Positions 41,544-50,771 are shown, counted from the first letter of the stretch. The stretch is 64,000 nt of DNA from Mycolicibacterium agri (GCF_002553505.1 NZ_PDCP01000032.1:1-64000); one strand, 5' to 3'. Numbers and translations: made by a program. The notes: generated by a model not told the origin, from the sequence alone.

Positions 41544-41900
41544 ATGTCCATTCGCACCACCGCTCGGCGCAGCGTCGGCCTCTTCCTGCTCGCGGGCGCC
41601 GCCTCGGGCGTCATCGCCATGGCCAACGCCGCAACCGCGTCGGCCGAGGAGAATTCGCTCTACATGCCGAGCGTGCCCTCCCGCAACGCCGACATCGTGA
41701 TGCTCAACCCGCAGCCTCTGCCGCCCGGCCCGGATCGGGTCATGCTCAACCCGCAGCCGCTGCCGCCCGGCCCGGACCGGGTCATGCTCAACCCGCAGCC
41801 GCTGCCGCCCGGCCCGGACCGGGTCATGCTGAACCCGCAGCCGCTGCCGCCTCACCCGGACTGGACGCGCCGAGTGATCCTGTCCCGCCTGGCGTTCTGA
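41544..41900 (+). CDS. Secreted LNPQPLPP-repeat protein
   Basis: A 118-residue exported protein. The signal peptide (residues 1-34, with GLFLLAGAASGVIAMANAA then TASAEE) is followed by EENSLYMPSVPSRNADI and four near-identical 14-residue repeats VMLNPQPLPPGPDR, the last ending HPDW, and a short tail RRVILSRLAF. The mature chain would be an extended proline-rich strand. An AAGGAG site lies seven bases before the ATG. LNPQPLPP repeats recur in other actinobacterial proteins, but I know of no function. It is not in an evident operon. Confidence 0.85.
   Translation: MSIRTTARRSVGLFLLAGAASGVIAMANAATASAEENSLYMPSVPSRNADIVMLNPQPLPPGPDRVMLNPQPLPPGPDRVMLNPQPLPPGPDRVMLNPQPLPPHPDWTRRVILSRLAF
41698..41865 (+). 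repeat. Four 42-bp coding repeats in the LNPQPLPP protein
   Basis: Units at 41698-41739, 41740-41781, 41782-41823 and 41824-41865. The second and third units are almost identical in DNA, the first differs by synonymous changes, and the last differs in its final codons. This indicates recent unit duplication, and copy number may vary between strains. Confidence 0.9.
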
Positions 41901-42010
41901 TGGGCGCCCTTGCGGTATTGCGCGGGCCCGTCGGCCGCCAACTGTCGATTCAGCGGCAGTCCAGTCGTCACAACGGTGTCAAGCTGACACACGACACCGA
42001 GGAGGACACC

Positions 42011-42388
42011 ATGCGGTACTGCCTGCTGATGCACTACCAGGAGGCCGGCGAGCTCGGGCTCACCGAAGAGGACATGGCCCCGGCCATGGCCGCGTTCCAG
42101 GCCTACGCCGACGACCTGTCGGCGGCGGGCGTGCTCATCGACACCGAGGTGCTCGAACCGGTGATGGCCACGACGACGGTGACCGCGCGCAACGGCACAC
42201 CCGAGGTGCAGGACGGTCCGTTCATCGACACCAGGGAACGCCTCGGCGGCATCTTCGTCATCGAGGTCGACAACCTCGACGAGGCGATCAAGTGGGCGCA
42301 GCGCAACCCGGCCAACGGCTGGGGGTCCATCGAAATCCGGCCGGTGGCGCGGACATACGCCGCCGAACGCGGGTGGTATCAGCCCTAG
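42011..42388 (+). CDS. DGPF/YCII-family protein
   Basis: A 125-residue protein of the YCII/DGPF superfamily, beginning MRYCLLMHYQ and containing the diagnostic VQDGPFIDTRERLGGIFVIE. The fold is a dimeric ferredoxin-like barrel; a catalytic role is suspected but not established. GGAGGA ribosome-binding site. Its stop overlaps the GTG of the ECF sigma factor gene (TAGTG), and DGPF genes are typical neighbours of ECF42 sigma factors, of which they are probable partners or targets. Confidence 0.93.
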   Translation: MRYCLLMHYQEAGELGLTEEDMAPAMAAFQAYADDLSAAGVLIDTEVLEPVMATTTVTARNGTPEVQDGPFIDTRERLGGIFVIEVDNLDEAIKWAQRNPANGWGSIEIRPVARTYAAERGWYQP

Positions 42389-43593
42389 TGGTCCAACAGC
42401 GGGTAGCCGATCTGGTACGCGAGTGCCATGGTCGGCTACTCGCCTTGTTGGCCGCCCCCACCCGCGACATCGCCGCCGCCGAGGACGCGCTCGCCGACGC
42501 GGTGGAGCGCGCGCTGAAACGGTGGCCCGACGACGGCATCCCCGCCGACCCCGAGGCCTGGCTGCTGACCGTCGCCCGCAACCGGATGCGCGACATGTGG
42601 AAATCGCATGCCTACCGGATGACGCGGCCGATCGCCGAATTCGATGACAGCCCAACCGAAGTCGGCGACGAGCCGGCGATCCCGGATCGCCGCCTGGAGC
42701 TGATGTTGGTGTGCGCCCACCCGGCCATTGCGCCGGAGGTCCGCACGCCGCTGATGCTGCAGGTGGTGCTCGGCGTGACGGCCACCGCCATCGCCGAGGC
42801 CTTCGCGGTCGAACCCGCCGCGATGGCGCAGCGGCTGGTGCGGGCCAAGAAGCGCATCCGCGACGCGGGCATCCCGTACGTGCTGCCCGAGCGCGAGGAC
42901 CTCGCCGCCCGGCTGCCCGCGGTGCTCGAAGCCGTCTACGGTGCGTACGCGATCGACTGGCAGCTGGTGCCGCAGGGGGCGCCGCTGGAAACCCTGTCCG
43001 CCGAGGCGCTGCACCTGTCGCTGGTGCTCGCCGAACTGCTGCCCGACGAGCCGGAGGTGCTCGGCTTGGCGGCGCTGATCTGCCTGTCGCAAGCCCGCAG
43101 GCCCGCACGACGCGGCGCCGACGGCTGCTTCGTTCCGCTCGACCGGCAGGACACCACCCGGTGGGACATCGCGCTGATCGCGCGCGGCGAAGCACTGTTG
43201 CGGCGCGCTCACGGTTTCGGCAGGCCGGGCCGCTTCCAGTACGAGGCCGCGATCCAGTCGGCGCACTTCACCCGACCCCGCGACCTGGCCGCGTTGCGCA
43301 AGCTGTACCGCGCGTTGCTGCGGGTGGCGCCGTCCCTCGGCGCCGCGGTGGCGTTGGCCGCCGTCGAGGGGGAGATCGACGGGCCCGAGGCGGGGTTGCG
43401 GCAGCTCGACGCGATCACCCAACCCGCCGTCGAGCGTTTTCGACCCGCGTGGACCACGCGTGCGCACCTGTTGGCCGAGGCGGGCCGCAGCGCCGAGGCC
43501 GCCGACGCCTACCGCATGGCCATCGGCTTGACCGGCGATCCCGGCGTCGAGGCGTACCTCCGTGAACAGCAACGTTCACTAGAGCTTCACTAG
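42388..43593 (+). CDS. ECF42-type RNA polymerase sigma factor with C-terminal DUF6596/TPR-like domain
   Basis: A 401-residue sigma factor: sigma region 2 near residues 5-70 (EDALADAVERALKRWPDDGI, PEAWLLTVARNRMRDMW), region 4 near 125-180 (LGVTATAIAEAFAVEPAAMA, RLVRAKKRIRD) and a long C-terminal helical domain with PLDRQDTTRWDIALIARGE and GRFQYEAAIQSAH. There is no membrane anti-sigma gene nearby; in the ECF42 group the C-terminal extension is needed for activity. It is translationally coupled to the DGPF gene. I would expect an autoregulated two-gene unit. Confidence 0.93.
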   Translation: MVQQRVADLVRECHGRLLALLAAPTRDIAAAEDALADAVERALKRWPDDGIPADPEAWLLTVARNRMRDMWKSHAYRMTRPIAEFDDSPTEVGDEPAIPDRRLELMLVCAHPAIAPEVRTPLMLQVVLGVTATAIAEAFAVEPAAMAQRLVRAKKRIRDAGIPYVLPEREDLAARLPAVLEAVYGAYAIDWQLVPQGAPLETLSAEALHLSLVLAELLPDEPEVLGLAALICLSQARRPARRGADGCFVPLDRQDTTRWDIALIARGEALLRRAHGFGRPGRFQYEAAIQSAHFTRPRDLAALRKLYRALLRVAPSLGAAVALAAVEGEIDGPEAGLRQLDAITQPAVERFRPAWTTRAHLLAEAGRSAEAADAYRMAIGLTGDPGVEAYLREQQRSLELH

Positions 43594-43658
43594 AGCGCTA
43601 AGACACGCACCGCGACACGCCGAAACTCGTCGGTGCCCGGCCATAGACTGGCGTGCCT

Positions 43659-46600
43659 ATGAACCAGTCGTCCTTCGTGCACCTGCATAACCACACCGAG
43701 TACTCGATGCTGGATGGTGCCGCGAAAATCGGCCCGATGCTGGCCGAGGCGCAGCGGCTGGAGATGCCGGCGATCGGCATGACCGACCACGGAAACATGT
43801 TCGGCGCCAGCGAGTTCTACAACGCGGCCACCGAGGCCGGTATCAAGCCGATCATCGGCGTCGAGGCCTACATCGCGCCCGGCTCGCGCTTCGACACCCG
43901 TCGCATCCTGTGGGGCGATCCCAGCCAGAAGTCCGACGACGTCTCGGGCAGTGGCTCTTACACCCACCTGACGATGATCGCGGAGAACGCGACGGGCGTG
44001 CGCAACCTGTTCAAGCTGTCGTCGCTGGCGTCCTTCGAGGGCCAGCTCGGCAAGTGGGCGCGCATGGACGCCGAGATCATCGCCGAGCACGCCGCGGGCA
44101 TCATCGCCACCACCGGCTGCCCGTCCGGCGAAATCCAGACACGGCTGCGGCTGGGCCACGAGAAGGAGGCACTGGAGTCGGCCGCGAAGTGGCGCGACAT
44201 CTTCGGCGCGGACAACTACTTCCTCGAGCTGATGGATCACGGGCTGGCGATCGAGCGGCGGGTCCGCGAGGGCCTGCTGGAGATCGGCCGCAAGCTCGAC
44301 ATCCCGCCGCTGGCCACCAACGACTGCCACTACGTCACCCGCGACGCCGCCCACAACCACGAGGCGTTGCTGTGTGTGCAGACCGGCAAGACCCTGTCAG
44401 ACCCGAACCGGTTCAAATTCGACGGCGACGGCTACTACCTGAAGTCAGCCGCCGAGATGCGCGCGCTGTGGGACGACGAGATTCCCGGCGCCTGCGATGC
44501 GACGCTGCTCATCGCCGAGCGCGTGCAGTCCTACGCCGACGTGTGGACGCCGCGCGACCGTATGCCGGTCTTCCCGGTGCCCGAGGGACACGACCCGGGG
44601 TCGTGGCTGCGCCACGAGGTCGACGCCGGACTGCGCCGCCGCTTCCCCGACGGCGTGCCGCCGCAGTACGTCGAACGCGCCGCCTACGAGATCGACGTCA
44701 TCTGCGCCAAGGGCTATCCGTCGTACTTCCTCATCGTCGCCGACCTCGTGAATTACGCGCGCTCGGTCGACATCCGGGTGGGGCCGGGCCGCGGGTCGGC
44801 CGCAGGGTCGCTGGTCGCTTACGCGCTGCGCATCACCGACATCGACCCGATCGAGCACGGGCTGCTGTTCGAGCGCTTCCTGAACCCCGAGCGCGCCTCC
44901 ATGCCCGATATCGACATCGACTTCGACGACCGCCGGCGCGGCGAGATGGTGCGCTACGCCGCCGACAAGTGGGGCCACGACCGCGTCGCGCAGGTGATCA
45001 CGTTCGGCACCATCAAGACGAAGGCGGCGTTGAAGGACGCCGCCCGAATCCATTACGGCCAGCCCGGTTTCGCGATCGCCGACCGGATCACCAAGGCGCT
45101 GCCGCCGCCGATCATGGCCAAGGACATCCCGCTGGCGGGCATCACCGACCCCACCCACGAGCGGTACAAGGAAGCCGCCGAGGTGCGCGGCCTGATCGAC
45201 ACCGACCCCGACGTGCGCACCATCTACGAGACGGCCCGCGGTTTGGAGGGGCTGATCCGCAACGCCGGCGTGCACGCGTGCGCGGTGATCATGAGCTCCG
45301 AGCCGCTGACCGAAGCCATCCCGCTGTGGAAGCGGCCGCAGGACGGCGCGATCATCACCGGCTGGGACTATCCGTCGTGCGAGGCCATCGGCCTGTTGAA
45401 GATGGACTTCCTCGGCCTGCGCAACCTGACGATCATCGGCGACGCGCTGGAAAACATCCAGGCCAACCGCGGCATCGAGCTCGACCTGGAGTCGGTTCCG
45501 CTCGACGACCCCAAGACCTACGAATTGCTCGGCCGCGGCGACACTCTCGGCGTGTTCCAGCTCGACGGCGGGCCCATGCGCGACCTCCTGCGCCGCATGC
45601 AGCCGACCGGGTTCGAGGACGTCGTCGCCGTCATCGCGCTGTACCGGCCCGGCCCGATGGGCATGAACGCCCACAACGACTACGCCGACCGCAAGAACGG
45701 CAGGCAGGCGATCAAGCCGATCCACCCCGAACTCGCCGAGCCGCTCGAGGAGATCCTGTCGGAGACCTACGGCCTGATCGTCTACCAAGAGCAGATCATG
45801 CGGATCGCGCAGAAGGTGGCAGGCTACTCGCTCGCCCGAGCAGACATTCTGCGCAAGGCCATGGGCAAGAAGAAGCGTGAGGTGCTCGACAAGGAGTACG
45901 AGGGCTTCTCGGAAGGCATGAAGGCCAACGGTTTCTCGGCCGGCGCCATCAAGGCGCTGTGGGACACCGTGCTGCCGTTCGCCGACTACGCGTTCAACAA
46001 GTCGCACGCCGCGGGGTACGGGTTGGTGTCGTACTGGACGGCGTATCTGAAGGCGAACTATCCGGCCGAGTACATGGCCGGGCTGCTGACGTCCGTCGGC
46101 GACGACAAGGACAAGGCCGCCGTGTATCTGGCCGACTGCCGCAGGCTGGGCATCACCGTGCTGGCGCCCGACGTCAACGAGTCCAGCCTGAACTTCGCCT
46201 CGGTCGGCGAGGACATCCGCTACGGCCTCGGCGCGGTGCGCAACGTCGGCGCCAATGTCGTTGCGTCGCTGATTCAGTCGCGCACCGACAAGGGCAAGTT
46301 CGTCGACTTCTCCGACTACCTCAACAAGATCGACATCGGCCCGTGCAACAAGAAGGTGACCGAGTCGCTGATCAAGGCGGGCGCGTTCGACTCGCTCGGG
46401 CATCCGCGCAAGGGGCTGTTCTTGGTGCACTCCGACGCCGTCGAATCGGTGCTCGGCACCAAAAAGGCCGAGGCGATGGGGCAGTTCGACCTGTTCGGCG
46501 GCGCCGACACCGCCACCGACGCGGTGTTCACCATCAAAGTCCCCGACGAGGAGTGGGACGACAAGCACAAGCTCGCGCTGGAACGCGAGATGCTCGGGCT

Positions 46601-47189
46601 GTACGTGTCGGGCCATCCGCTCAACGGCGTCGCGCACCTGCTGGCCACGCAGGTCGACACGCAGATCCCGGCGATCCTCGACGGCGATGTGCCCAACGAC
46701 GCCCAGGTGCGTGTCGGCGGGATCCTCACCGGCGTGAACCGTCGCGTCAACAAGAATGGGATGCCGTGGGCCTCAGCCCAATTGGAGGATCTCACCGGCG
46801 GCGTCGAGGTGATGTTCTTCCCGCACACCTACTCCAGCTACGGCGCCGAGGTCGTCGACGACGCGGTGGTGCTGATCAGCGCCAAGGTCCGCATCCAGGA
46901 CGACCGGATCTGCCTGATCGCCAACGACCTCATCGTGCCGGACTTTTCGAACGCCTCGGTGGATCGGCCGCTGGCGGTCAGCCTGCCGACACGGCAATGC
47001 ACCATCGAGAAGGTCACCGCGCTCAAGCAGGTGCTGGCGCGCCACCCCGGAACGTCGCAGGTGCACCTGCGGCTGATCAGCGGCGAGCGCATCACCACAC
47101 TCGAGCTGGATCAGTCGCTACGGGTGTCGCCGTCGTCGGCGCTGATGGGTGATCTCAAGGCGCTGCTGGGCCCCGGCTGCCTGGGCTGA
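43659..47189 (+). CDS. dnaE1: DNA polymerase III alpha subunit DnaE1
   Basis: A 1176-residue replicative polymerase. The N-terminal PHP domain begins SFVHLHNHTEYSMLDG; in mycobacteria this domain provides the 3'-5' proofreading activity. The polymerase aspartates are in MPDIDIDFDDRRRGE (about residues 415-430), followed by the fingers, the beta-clamp-binding QFDLFGG (about 945) and an OB domain near 1010-1090. TAGACT (43644-43649) ends nine bases before the ATG, so the leader is short or absent; a GTG at 43653 is an alternative. A 15-bp inverted repeat follows the stop. Confidence 0.98.
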   Translation: MNQSSFVHLHNHTEYSMLDGAAKIGPMLAEAQRLEMPAIGMTDHGNMFGASEFYNAATEAGIKPIIGVEAYIAPGSRFDTRRILWGDPSQKSDDVSGSGSYTHLTMIAENATGVRNLFKLSSLASFEGQLGKWARMDAEIIAEHAAGIIATTGCPSGEIQTRLRLGHEKEALESAAKWRDIFGADNYFLELMDHGLAIERRVREGLLEIGRKLDIPPLATNDCHYVTRDAAHNHEALLCVQTGKTLSDPNRFKFDGDGYYLKSAAEMRALWDDEIPGACDATLLIAERVQSYADVWTPRDRMPVFPVPEGHDPGSWLRHEVDAGLRRRFPDGVPPQYVERAAYEIDVICAKGYPSYFLIVADLVNYARSVDIRVGPGRGSAAGSLVAYALRITDIDPIEHGLLFERFLNPERASMPDIDIDFDDRRRGEMVRYAADKWGHDRVAQVITFGTIKTKAALKDAARIHYGQPGFAIADRITKALPPPIMAKDIPLAGITDPTHERYKEAAEVRGLIDTDPDVRTIYETARGLEGLIRNAGVHACAVIMSSEPLTEAIPLWKRPQDGAIITGWDYPSCEAIGLLKMDFLGLRNLTIIGDALENIQANRGIELDLESVPLDDPKTYELLGRGDTLGVFQLDGGPMRDLLRRMQPTGFEDVVAVIALYRPGPMGMNAHNDYADRKNGRQAIKPIHPELAEPLEEILSETYGLIVYQEQIMRIAQKVAGYSLARADILRKAMGKKKREVLDKEYEGFSEGMKANGFSAGAIKALWDTVLPFADYAFNKSHAAGYGLVSYWTAYLKANYPAEYMAGLLTSVGDDKDKAAVYLADCRRLGITVLAPDVNESSLNFASVGEDIRYGLGAVRNVGANVVASLIQSRTDKGKFVDFSDYLNKIDIGPCNKKVTESLIKAGAFDSLGHPRKGLFLVHSDAVESVLGTKKAEAMGQFDLFGGADTATDAVFTIKVPDEEWDDKHKLALEREMLGLYVSGHPLNGVAHLLATQVDTQIPAILDGDVPNDAQVRVGGILTGVNRRVNKNGMPWASAQLEDLTGGVEVMFFPHTYSSYGAEVVDDAVVLISAKVRIQDDRICLIANDLIVPDFSNASVDRPLAVSLPTRQCTIEKVTALKQVLARHPGTSQVHLRLISGERITTLELDQSLRVSPSSALMGDLKALLGPGCLG

Positions 47190-47212
47190 TACCCGCGGCC
47201 GCCTGCTCTTCG

Positions 47213-47276
47213 GCGCCGAACGTGAAGAATTGGTGGGAAATCGGCCTGAAACTCGCAAATGCTTCACGTTCGGCGC
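47213..47276. repeat. 15-bp perfect inverted repeat between convergent genes
   Basis: GCGCCGAACGTGAAG at 47213-47227 and its exact reverse complement CTTCACGTTCGGCGC at 47262-47276 enclose a 34-base loop. The element lies in the 132-base gap between dnaE1 and the convergent methyltransferase gene, where it can act as a bidirectional terminator-like hairpin. Related GAACGTGAA/TTCACGTTC palindromes are, to my recollection, dispersed in mycobacterial intergenic regions, so it may be a repetitive extragenic palindrome. Confidence 0.75.
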
Positions 47277-47321
47277 ATAGGGGCGACGAGGCTGGGGCAG
47301 GCAAGGGGAGGTCGGGCGAAA

Positions 47322-48155
47322 CTAGAACGCGTATCGCAGGATTCGTGCCTTGCGGCGTCCGGTCTTGCTGTAGCGCGCCATTTTCGACATCACCCTGATC
47401 CAGCCGGGGAACAAATCCACTTCAGGGGCGTAAGTGAGGCTGGCCTCTTCGATCAACCGCATGCGAGGATTCCATGTCTCCGGGTAGTGGGCGTCCTTGA
47501 ACCCCGGATAGCCGAACTGGCTGCCGACGTCCTTGAACATCTTCTGCGGGTAGAGCTTGATCGCCACCCGGCTGACCCAACCGATCCGCCCGTAGTCGTT
47601 GAAGGCAAGCTCACCGGAAGCGAAATGCTCGGTGATGCGCCTGAAGATGCCCACGATCGCGGGTTCGGTGAGAAAAGCGAATAACCCGTCGGCGATCAGC
47701 ATGGTGGGGCGATCCGCGGGAATGCCGTCGGGCCAGCCGCGGTCGGTCAATGACGCCGCGACCGTGTGCGATTGCGGCGCCGCAGGCAACACCTCGTCGC
47801 GGACCGCGGCGATGCCCGGCAGGTCGACGCTGTACCAGTCCACGGTCGGCGGGGGAGCCACCCGGTAGTAGCCGCTGTCGAGCCCGGCGCCGAGGTCGAC
47901 GACGACGGCATCGGTATGCCTGCGCACGAAGTCGCGCACTCGGTCGTCGAGCATTTTCGCGCGCAGCGCCGTCTGGCACACCACGCTGGTCTGAACGCCC
48001 AGCCCCGCGAAGTCGTAGTCGATCTTGCCCACCACTTCGTCGGCGAGGGTGTCGCCCAGGATCGGCTTGGGCCATCGGCTGTCCAGCGCCCTGGCGTACA
48101 CGGTGAGAAATGCGGTCTGCTCGACCGGCGACAGGCCGGTGGTGGCGATGCCCAT
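47322..48155 (-). CDS. Class I SAM-dependent methyltransferase (LCMT/TcmP-like)
   Basis: A 277-residue methyltransferase of the leucine carboxyl methyltransferase/TcmP type. SAM motif I is VVVDLGAGLDSGYYRV, followed by VDWYSVDLPGIAAVRDE and MLIADGLFAFLTE. Its substrate is unknown. The ATG at 48155 lies seven bases after a TACGTT -10 on the minus strand, so the transcript is probably leaderless; the longer frame reaching beyond 50000 is antisense to the fadD gene. It diverges from the fadD11-like gene. Confidence 0.9.
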   Translation of the reverse strand: MGIATTGLSPVEQTAFLTVYARALDSRWPKPILGDTLADEVVGKIDYDFAGLGVQTSVVCQTALRAKMLDDRVRDFVRRHTDAVVVDLGAGLDSGYYRVAPPPTVDWYSVDLPGIAAVRDEVLPAAPQSHTVAASLTDRGWPDGIPADRPTMLIADGLFAFLTEPAIVGIFRRITEHFASGELAFNDYGRIGWVSRVAIKLYPQKMFKDVGSQFGYPGFKDAHYPETWNPRMRLIEEASLTYAPEVDLFPGWIRVMSKMARYSKTGRRKARILRYAF

Positions 48156-48266
48156 AGCGGCGAACGTACTCCTGCTTCCTGGCTGAACGATCGGCCCCAA
48201 GACGTTCAGCGCGTTGAGCTTACGAGAACGGCCCACCCTCACAGGGTGAGTCTCTAAGTTGTCATC

Positions 48267-50090
48267 ATGAGCACCTCCGATCTGCCCGCCACGCTGTGCG
48301 AGGCCTTCCAACGCACCGCCGCGATCGACCCGGATGCGATCGCGCTGCGCACACCCGGCGACACCCAGACCCTGACCTGGCGCGAGTACGCCGAGCAGGT
48401 CCGGCGGGTCGCGGCCGGGCTGGCCGGCCTCGGCGTGCGTCGCGGCGACACGGTGTCGCTGATGATGGCCAACCGCGTCGAGTTCTATCCGCTCGAGGTG
48501 GGCGCCCAGCACGTCGGCGCCACCTCGTTCTCCGTCTACAACACGCTGCCCGCCGAGCAGCTGGTGTACGTGTTCGACAACGCCGACACCAAGGTGGTGA
48601 TCTGCGAGGCGCAGTACGTGGACCGGATCCGCGCCAGCGGCGCCGAAATCGAGCACATCGTGTGCCTCGACGGAACACCGAAGGGCACACTGAGCGTCGA
48701 CGACCTCATTGCCGCTGGCGTCGACGACTTCGATTTCGAATCCTCTTGGCGGGCTGTGCAACCCGACGACGTAGCGACGCTGATCTACACATCCGGAACG
48801 ACCGGCAACCCCAAAGGCGTCGAGACCACGCACGCCAATCTGCTGTTTCAGGCGCACGCCATCGACGACGTGCTCGGCGTGCGGTTCGGTGACCGCAGCA
48901 CGTCGTTTCTGCCGTCCGCCCACATCGCCGACCGGATGGGTGCGCTGTACCTGCAGGAGGTCTTCGGCACGCAGATCACCACGGTCGCCGACCCCCGCGC
49001 GATCGCCGCAGCGCTGCCCGATGTCCGCCCGACGATTTGGGGCGCCGTGCCACGGGTGTGGGAAAAGCTCAAGGCCGCAATAGAATTCGCCGCCGCCAAC
49101 GAGCCTGACGAGACCAAGCGGATGGGCCTGCAGTGGGGGCTGTCGGTGGCCGCCAAGAAAGCCGACGCCCTGCTCGCCGGCGGACCCGTGCCCGACGACG
49201 TCGCCGCGGAATGGGTGCAGGCCGACGAACTGGTGCTGTCGAAGGTCCGCGAGAAGATCGGCCTGGACCAGACCAGACATGCGGTGTCGGGCGCCGCGCC
49301 GATTCCGAAGGAGACGCTGGCTTTCTTTGCCGGGCTTGGCATTTCGATCTCCGAGGTGTGGGGCATGTCGGAACTCAGCTGCATCGCCGCCGTCAGCCAC
49401 CCGTCTGAGGCGAAGCTGGGCACGGTCGGCAAGCTGGTGCCCGGCATGGAGTGCCGCATCGCCGACGACGGCGAGTTCCTGATCCGCGGCCCGCTGGTGA
49501 TGAAGGGGTACCGCAAGGAGCCGCAGAAGACGGCGGAGGCCATCGACGAGGACGGCTGGCTGCACACCGGCGACATCCTCGAGATGGATGAAGACGGCTA
49601 TCTCACGGTGGTCGACCGCAAGAAGGAACTCATCATCAACGCCGCGGGCAAAAACATGTCGCCCGCCAACATCGAGAACACCATCAAGGCCGCGTGCCCG
49701 CTGATCGGCGTCGTGCTCGTGGTCGGCGACGCCCGCCCGTACAACACGGCGCTGATCGTCCTCGACGCCGAGTCCGCGGTGCCCTACGCCACGCAGCGAG
49801 GACTCGCCGATGCCTCGCCCGAAGCGCTGGCCAGCCACCCGGACGTCATCGCCGAGATCGCCGCAGGCGTCGCCGAGGGCAACACGAAACTGGCGAAGGT
49901 GGAGCAGATCAAGCGGTTCCGGGTGCTGCCGACGTTCTGGGAGCCCGGCGGCGACGAGATCACGCTGACGATGAAGCTCAAACGCAAGCCGATCCACGAG
50001 AAGTACGCCGCCGAGATCGAGGACCTCTACGCCCAGGAGATCAGAGACGGCGTCCATGAGCCCAAGGCAGCGGCGGGAGCGGCGACATGA
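48267..50090 (+). CDS. fadD11: Long-chain acyl-CoA synthetase (FadD11-like)
   Basis: A 607-residue AMP-forming ligase. The AMP-binding P-loop is YTSGTTGNPKG (about 173-183); GWLHTGDI and DGYLTVVDRKKELI, followed by GKNMSPANIEN, mark the hinge and C-terminal domain. It activates long-chain fatty acids as acyl-AMP and then acyl-CoA. The N-terminal half appears complete, unlike the split fadD11/fadD11.1 of M. tuberculosis. A TAAGTT -10 (48255-48260) ends six bases before the ATG (leaderless). The stop overlaps the next gene (ATGA). Confidence 0.94.
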   Translation: MSTSDLPATLCEAFQRTAAIDPDAIALRTPGDTQTLTWREYAEQVRRVAAGLAGLGVRRGDTVSLMMANRVEFYPLEVGAQHVGATSFSVYNTLPAEQLVYVFDNADTKVVICEAQYVDRIRASGAEIEHIVCLDGTPKGTLSVDDLIAAGVDDFDFESSWRAVQPDDVATLIYTSGTTGNPKGVETTHANLLFQAHAIDDVLGVRFGDRSTSFLPSAHIADRMGALYLQEVFGTQITTVADPRAIAAALPDVRPTIWGAVPRVWEKLKAAIEFAAANEPDETKRMGLQWGLSVAAKKADALLAGGPVPDDVAAEWVQADELVLSKVREKIGLDQTRHAVSGAAPIPKETLAFFAGLGISISEVWGMSELSCIAAVSHPSEAKLGTVGKLVPGMECRIADDGEFLIRGPLVMKGYRKEPQKTAEAIDEDGWLHTGDILEMDEDGYLTVVDRKKELIINAAGKNMSPANIENTIKAACPLIGVVLVVGDARPYNTALIVLDAESAVPYATQRGLADASPEALASHPDVIAEIAAGVAEGNTKLAKVEQIKRFRVLPTFWEPGGDEITLTMKLKRKPIHEKYAAEIEDLYAQEIRDGVHEPKAAAGAAT

Positions 50091-50488
50091 ACTCACGGCA
50101 TGTCAGCGTGTGGATCGACGTCGCGCCCGATATCGCCTACGCCGTGGCCGGCGACCCCGAGCAGTTGCCCAAATGGGCGTCGGGACTCGCGGCGGGCGAC
50201 CTACGCAAGACCGCCGACGGCTGGGTCGCCGATTCGCCGATGGGTGAAGTGACGATCGAGTTCGCGCCGCCGAATGAGTACGGGGTGCTCGACCACGTCG
50301 TGCGGCTGCCGAACGGCGAGGCCGTCTACAACCCGATGCGGGTGGTGCCTGCCGGCGAGGAGCAGGCCCGCTGCGAAGTGGTGTTCAGCGTCCGCCAGCG
50401 CCCCGGCATGAGCGAAGAGGAGTTCGAGTCCGACGCGGCGACGGTCGCCGCCGACCTGGACCGGCTGCGTCGGCTCCTGGAGCGCTAG
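50087..50488 (+). CDS. SRPBCC (START/polyketide cyclase-like) protein
   Basis: A 133-residue protein that folds as one SRPBCC hydrophobic-pocket domain: VWIDVAPDIAYAVAGDPEQL, then WASGLAAGDLRKTADGWVAD, ending in SEEEFESDAATVAADLDRLR. These proteins bind hydrophobic ligands. It overlaps the fadD11-like gene by four bases, so the ligand may be an acyl product or substrate of that enzyme; this is inference from coupling only. The stop overlaps that of the convergent small membrane protein. Confidence 0.85.
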   Translation: MNSRHVSVWIDVAPDIAYAVAGDPEQLPKWASGLAAGDLRKTADGWVADSPMGEVTIEFAPPNEYGVLDHVVRLPNGEAVYNPMRVVPAGEEQARCEVVFSVRQRPGMSEEEFESDAATVAADLDRLRRLLER

Positions 50489-50679
50489 CGGCGCTCGACC
50501 TTCGCGCGCAGGCCCACCCACGCGCCGGTGGCGGCTGCGGCGCCGGTCAGCACGGCCGGTGCCGCGCTCATGGTGACGATGCCGACGCCGAGCAGTACCA
50601 CGGCGCCGACGAGCAGCGCCACCAGCTTGTACGCCGGCCAGGGCACGCCCGCAATGAGCACTTCGTCCCTTACCGTCAT
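50485..50679 (-). CDS. Small two-helix membrane protein
   Basis: A 64-residue protein. Residues about 17-35 (LVALLVGAVVLLGVGIVTM) and 37-55 (AAPAVLTGAAAATGAWVGL) form two hydrophobic segments with a short turn; a basic tail RAKVERR ends the chain. The ATG at 50679 lies six bases after a TATCGT -10 on the minus strand, so the mRNA is probably leaderless; a longer frame upstream has no support. The function is unknown. Confidence 0.72.
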   Translation of the reverse strand: MTVRDEVLIAGVPWPAYKLVALLVGAVVLLGVGIVTMSAAPAVLTGAAAATGAWVGLRAKVERR

Positions 50680-50771
50680 AGTTTCACGATAGCTCGTAAG
50701 CCAAGTTTCGGCCAGCCGAAACACTGAATCCGGCCGCTCGGTTTCCCAGCGTGTCGGCCTATTGTGTGGGC

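Noticed and set aside
44445..46637. 730-codon minus-strand frame opposite dnaE1
   Set aside because: Antisense shadow in the codon register of a conserved gene; composition is typical of such frames and no start signal is present.
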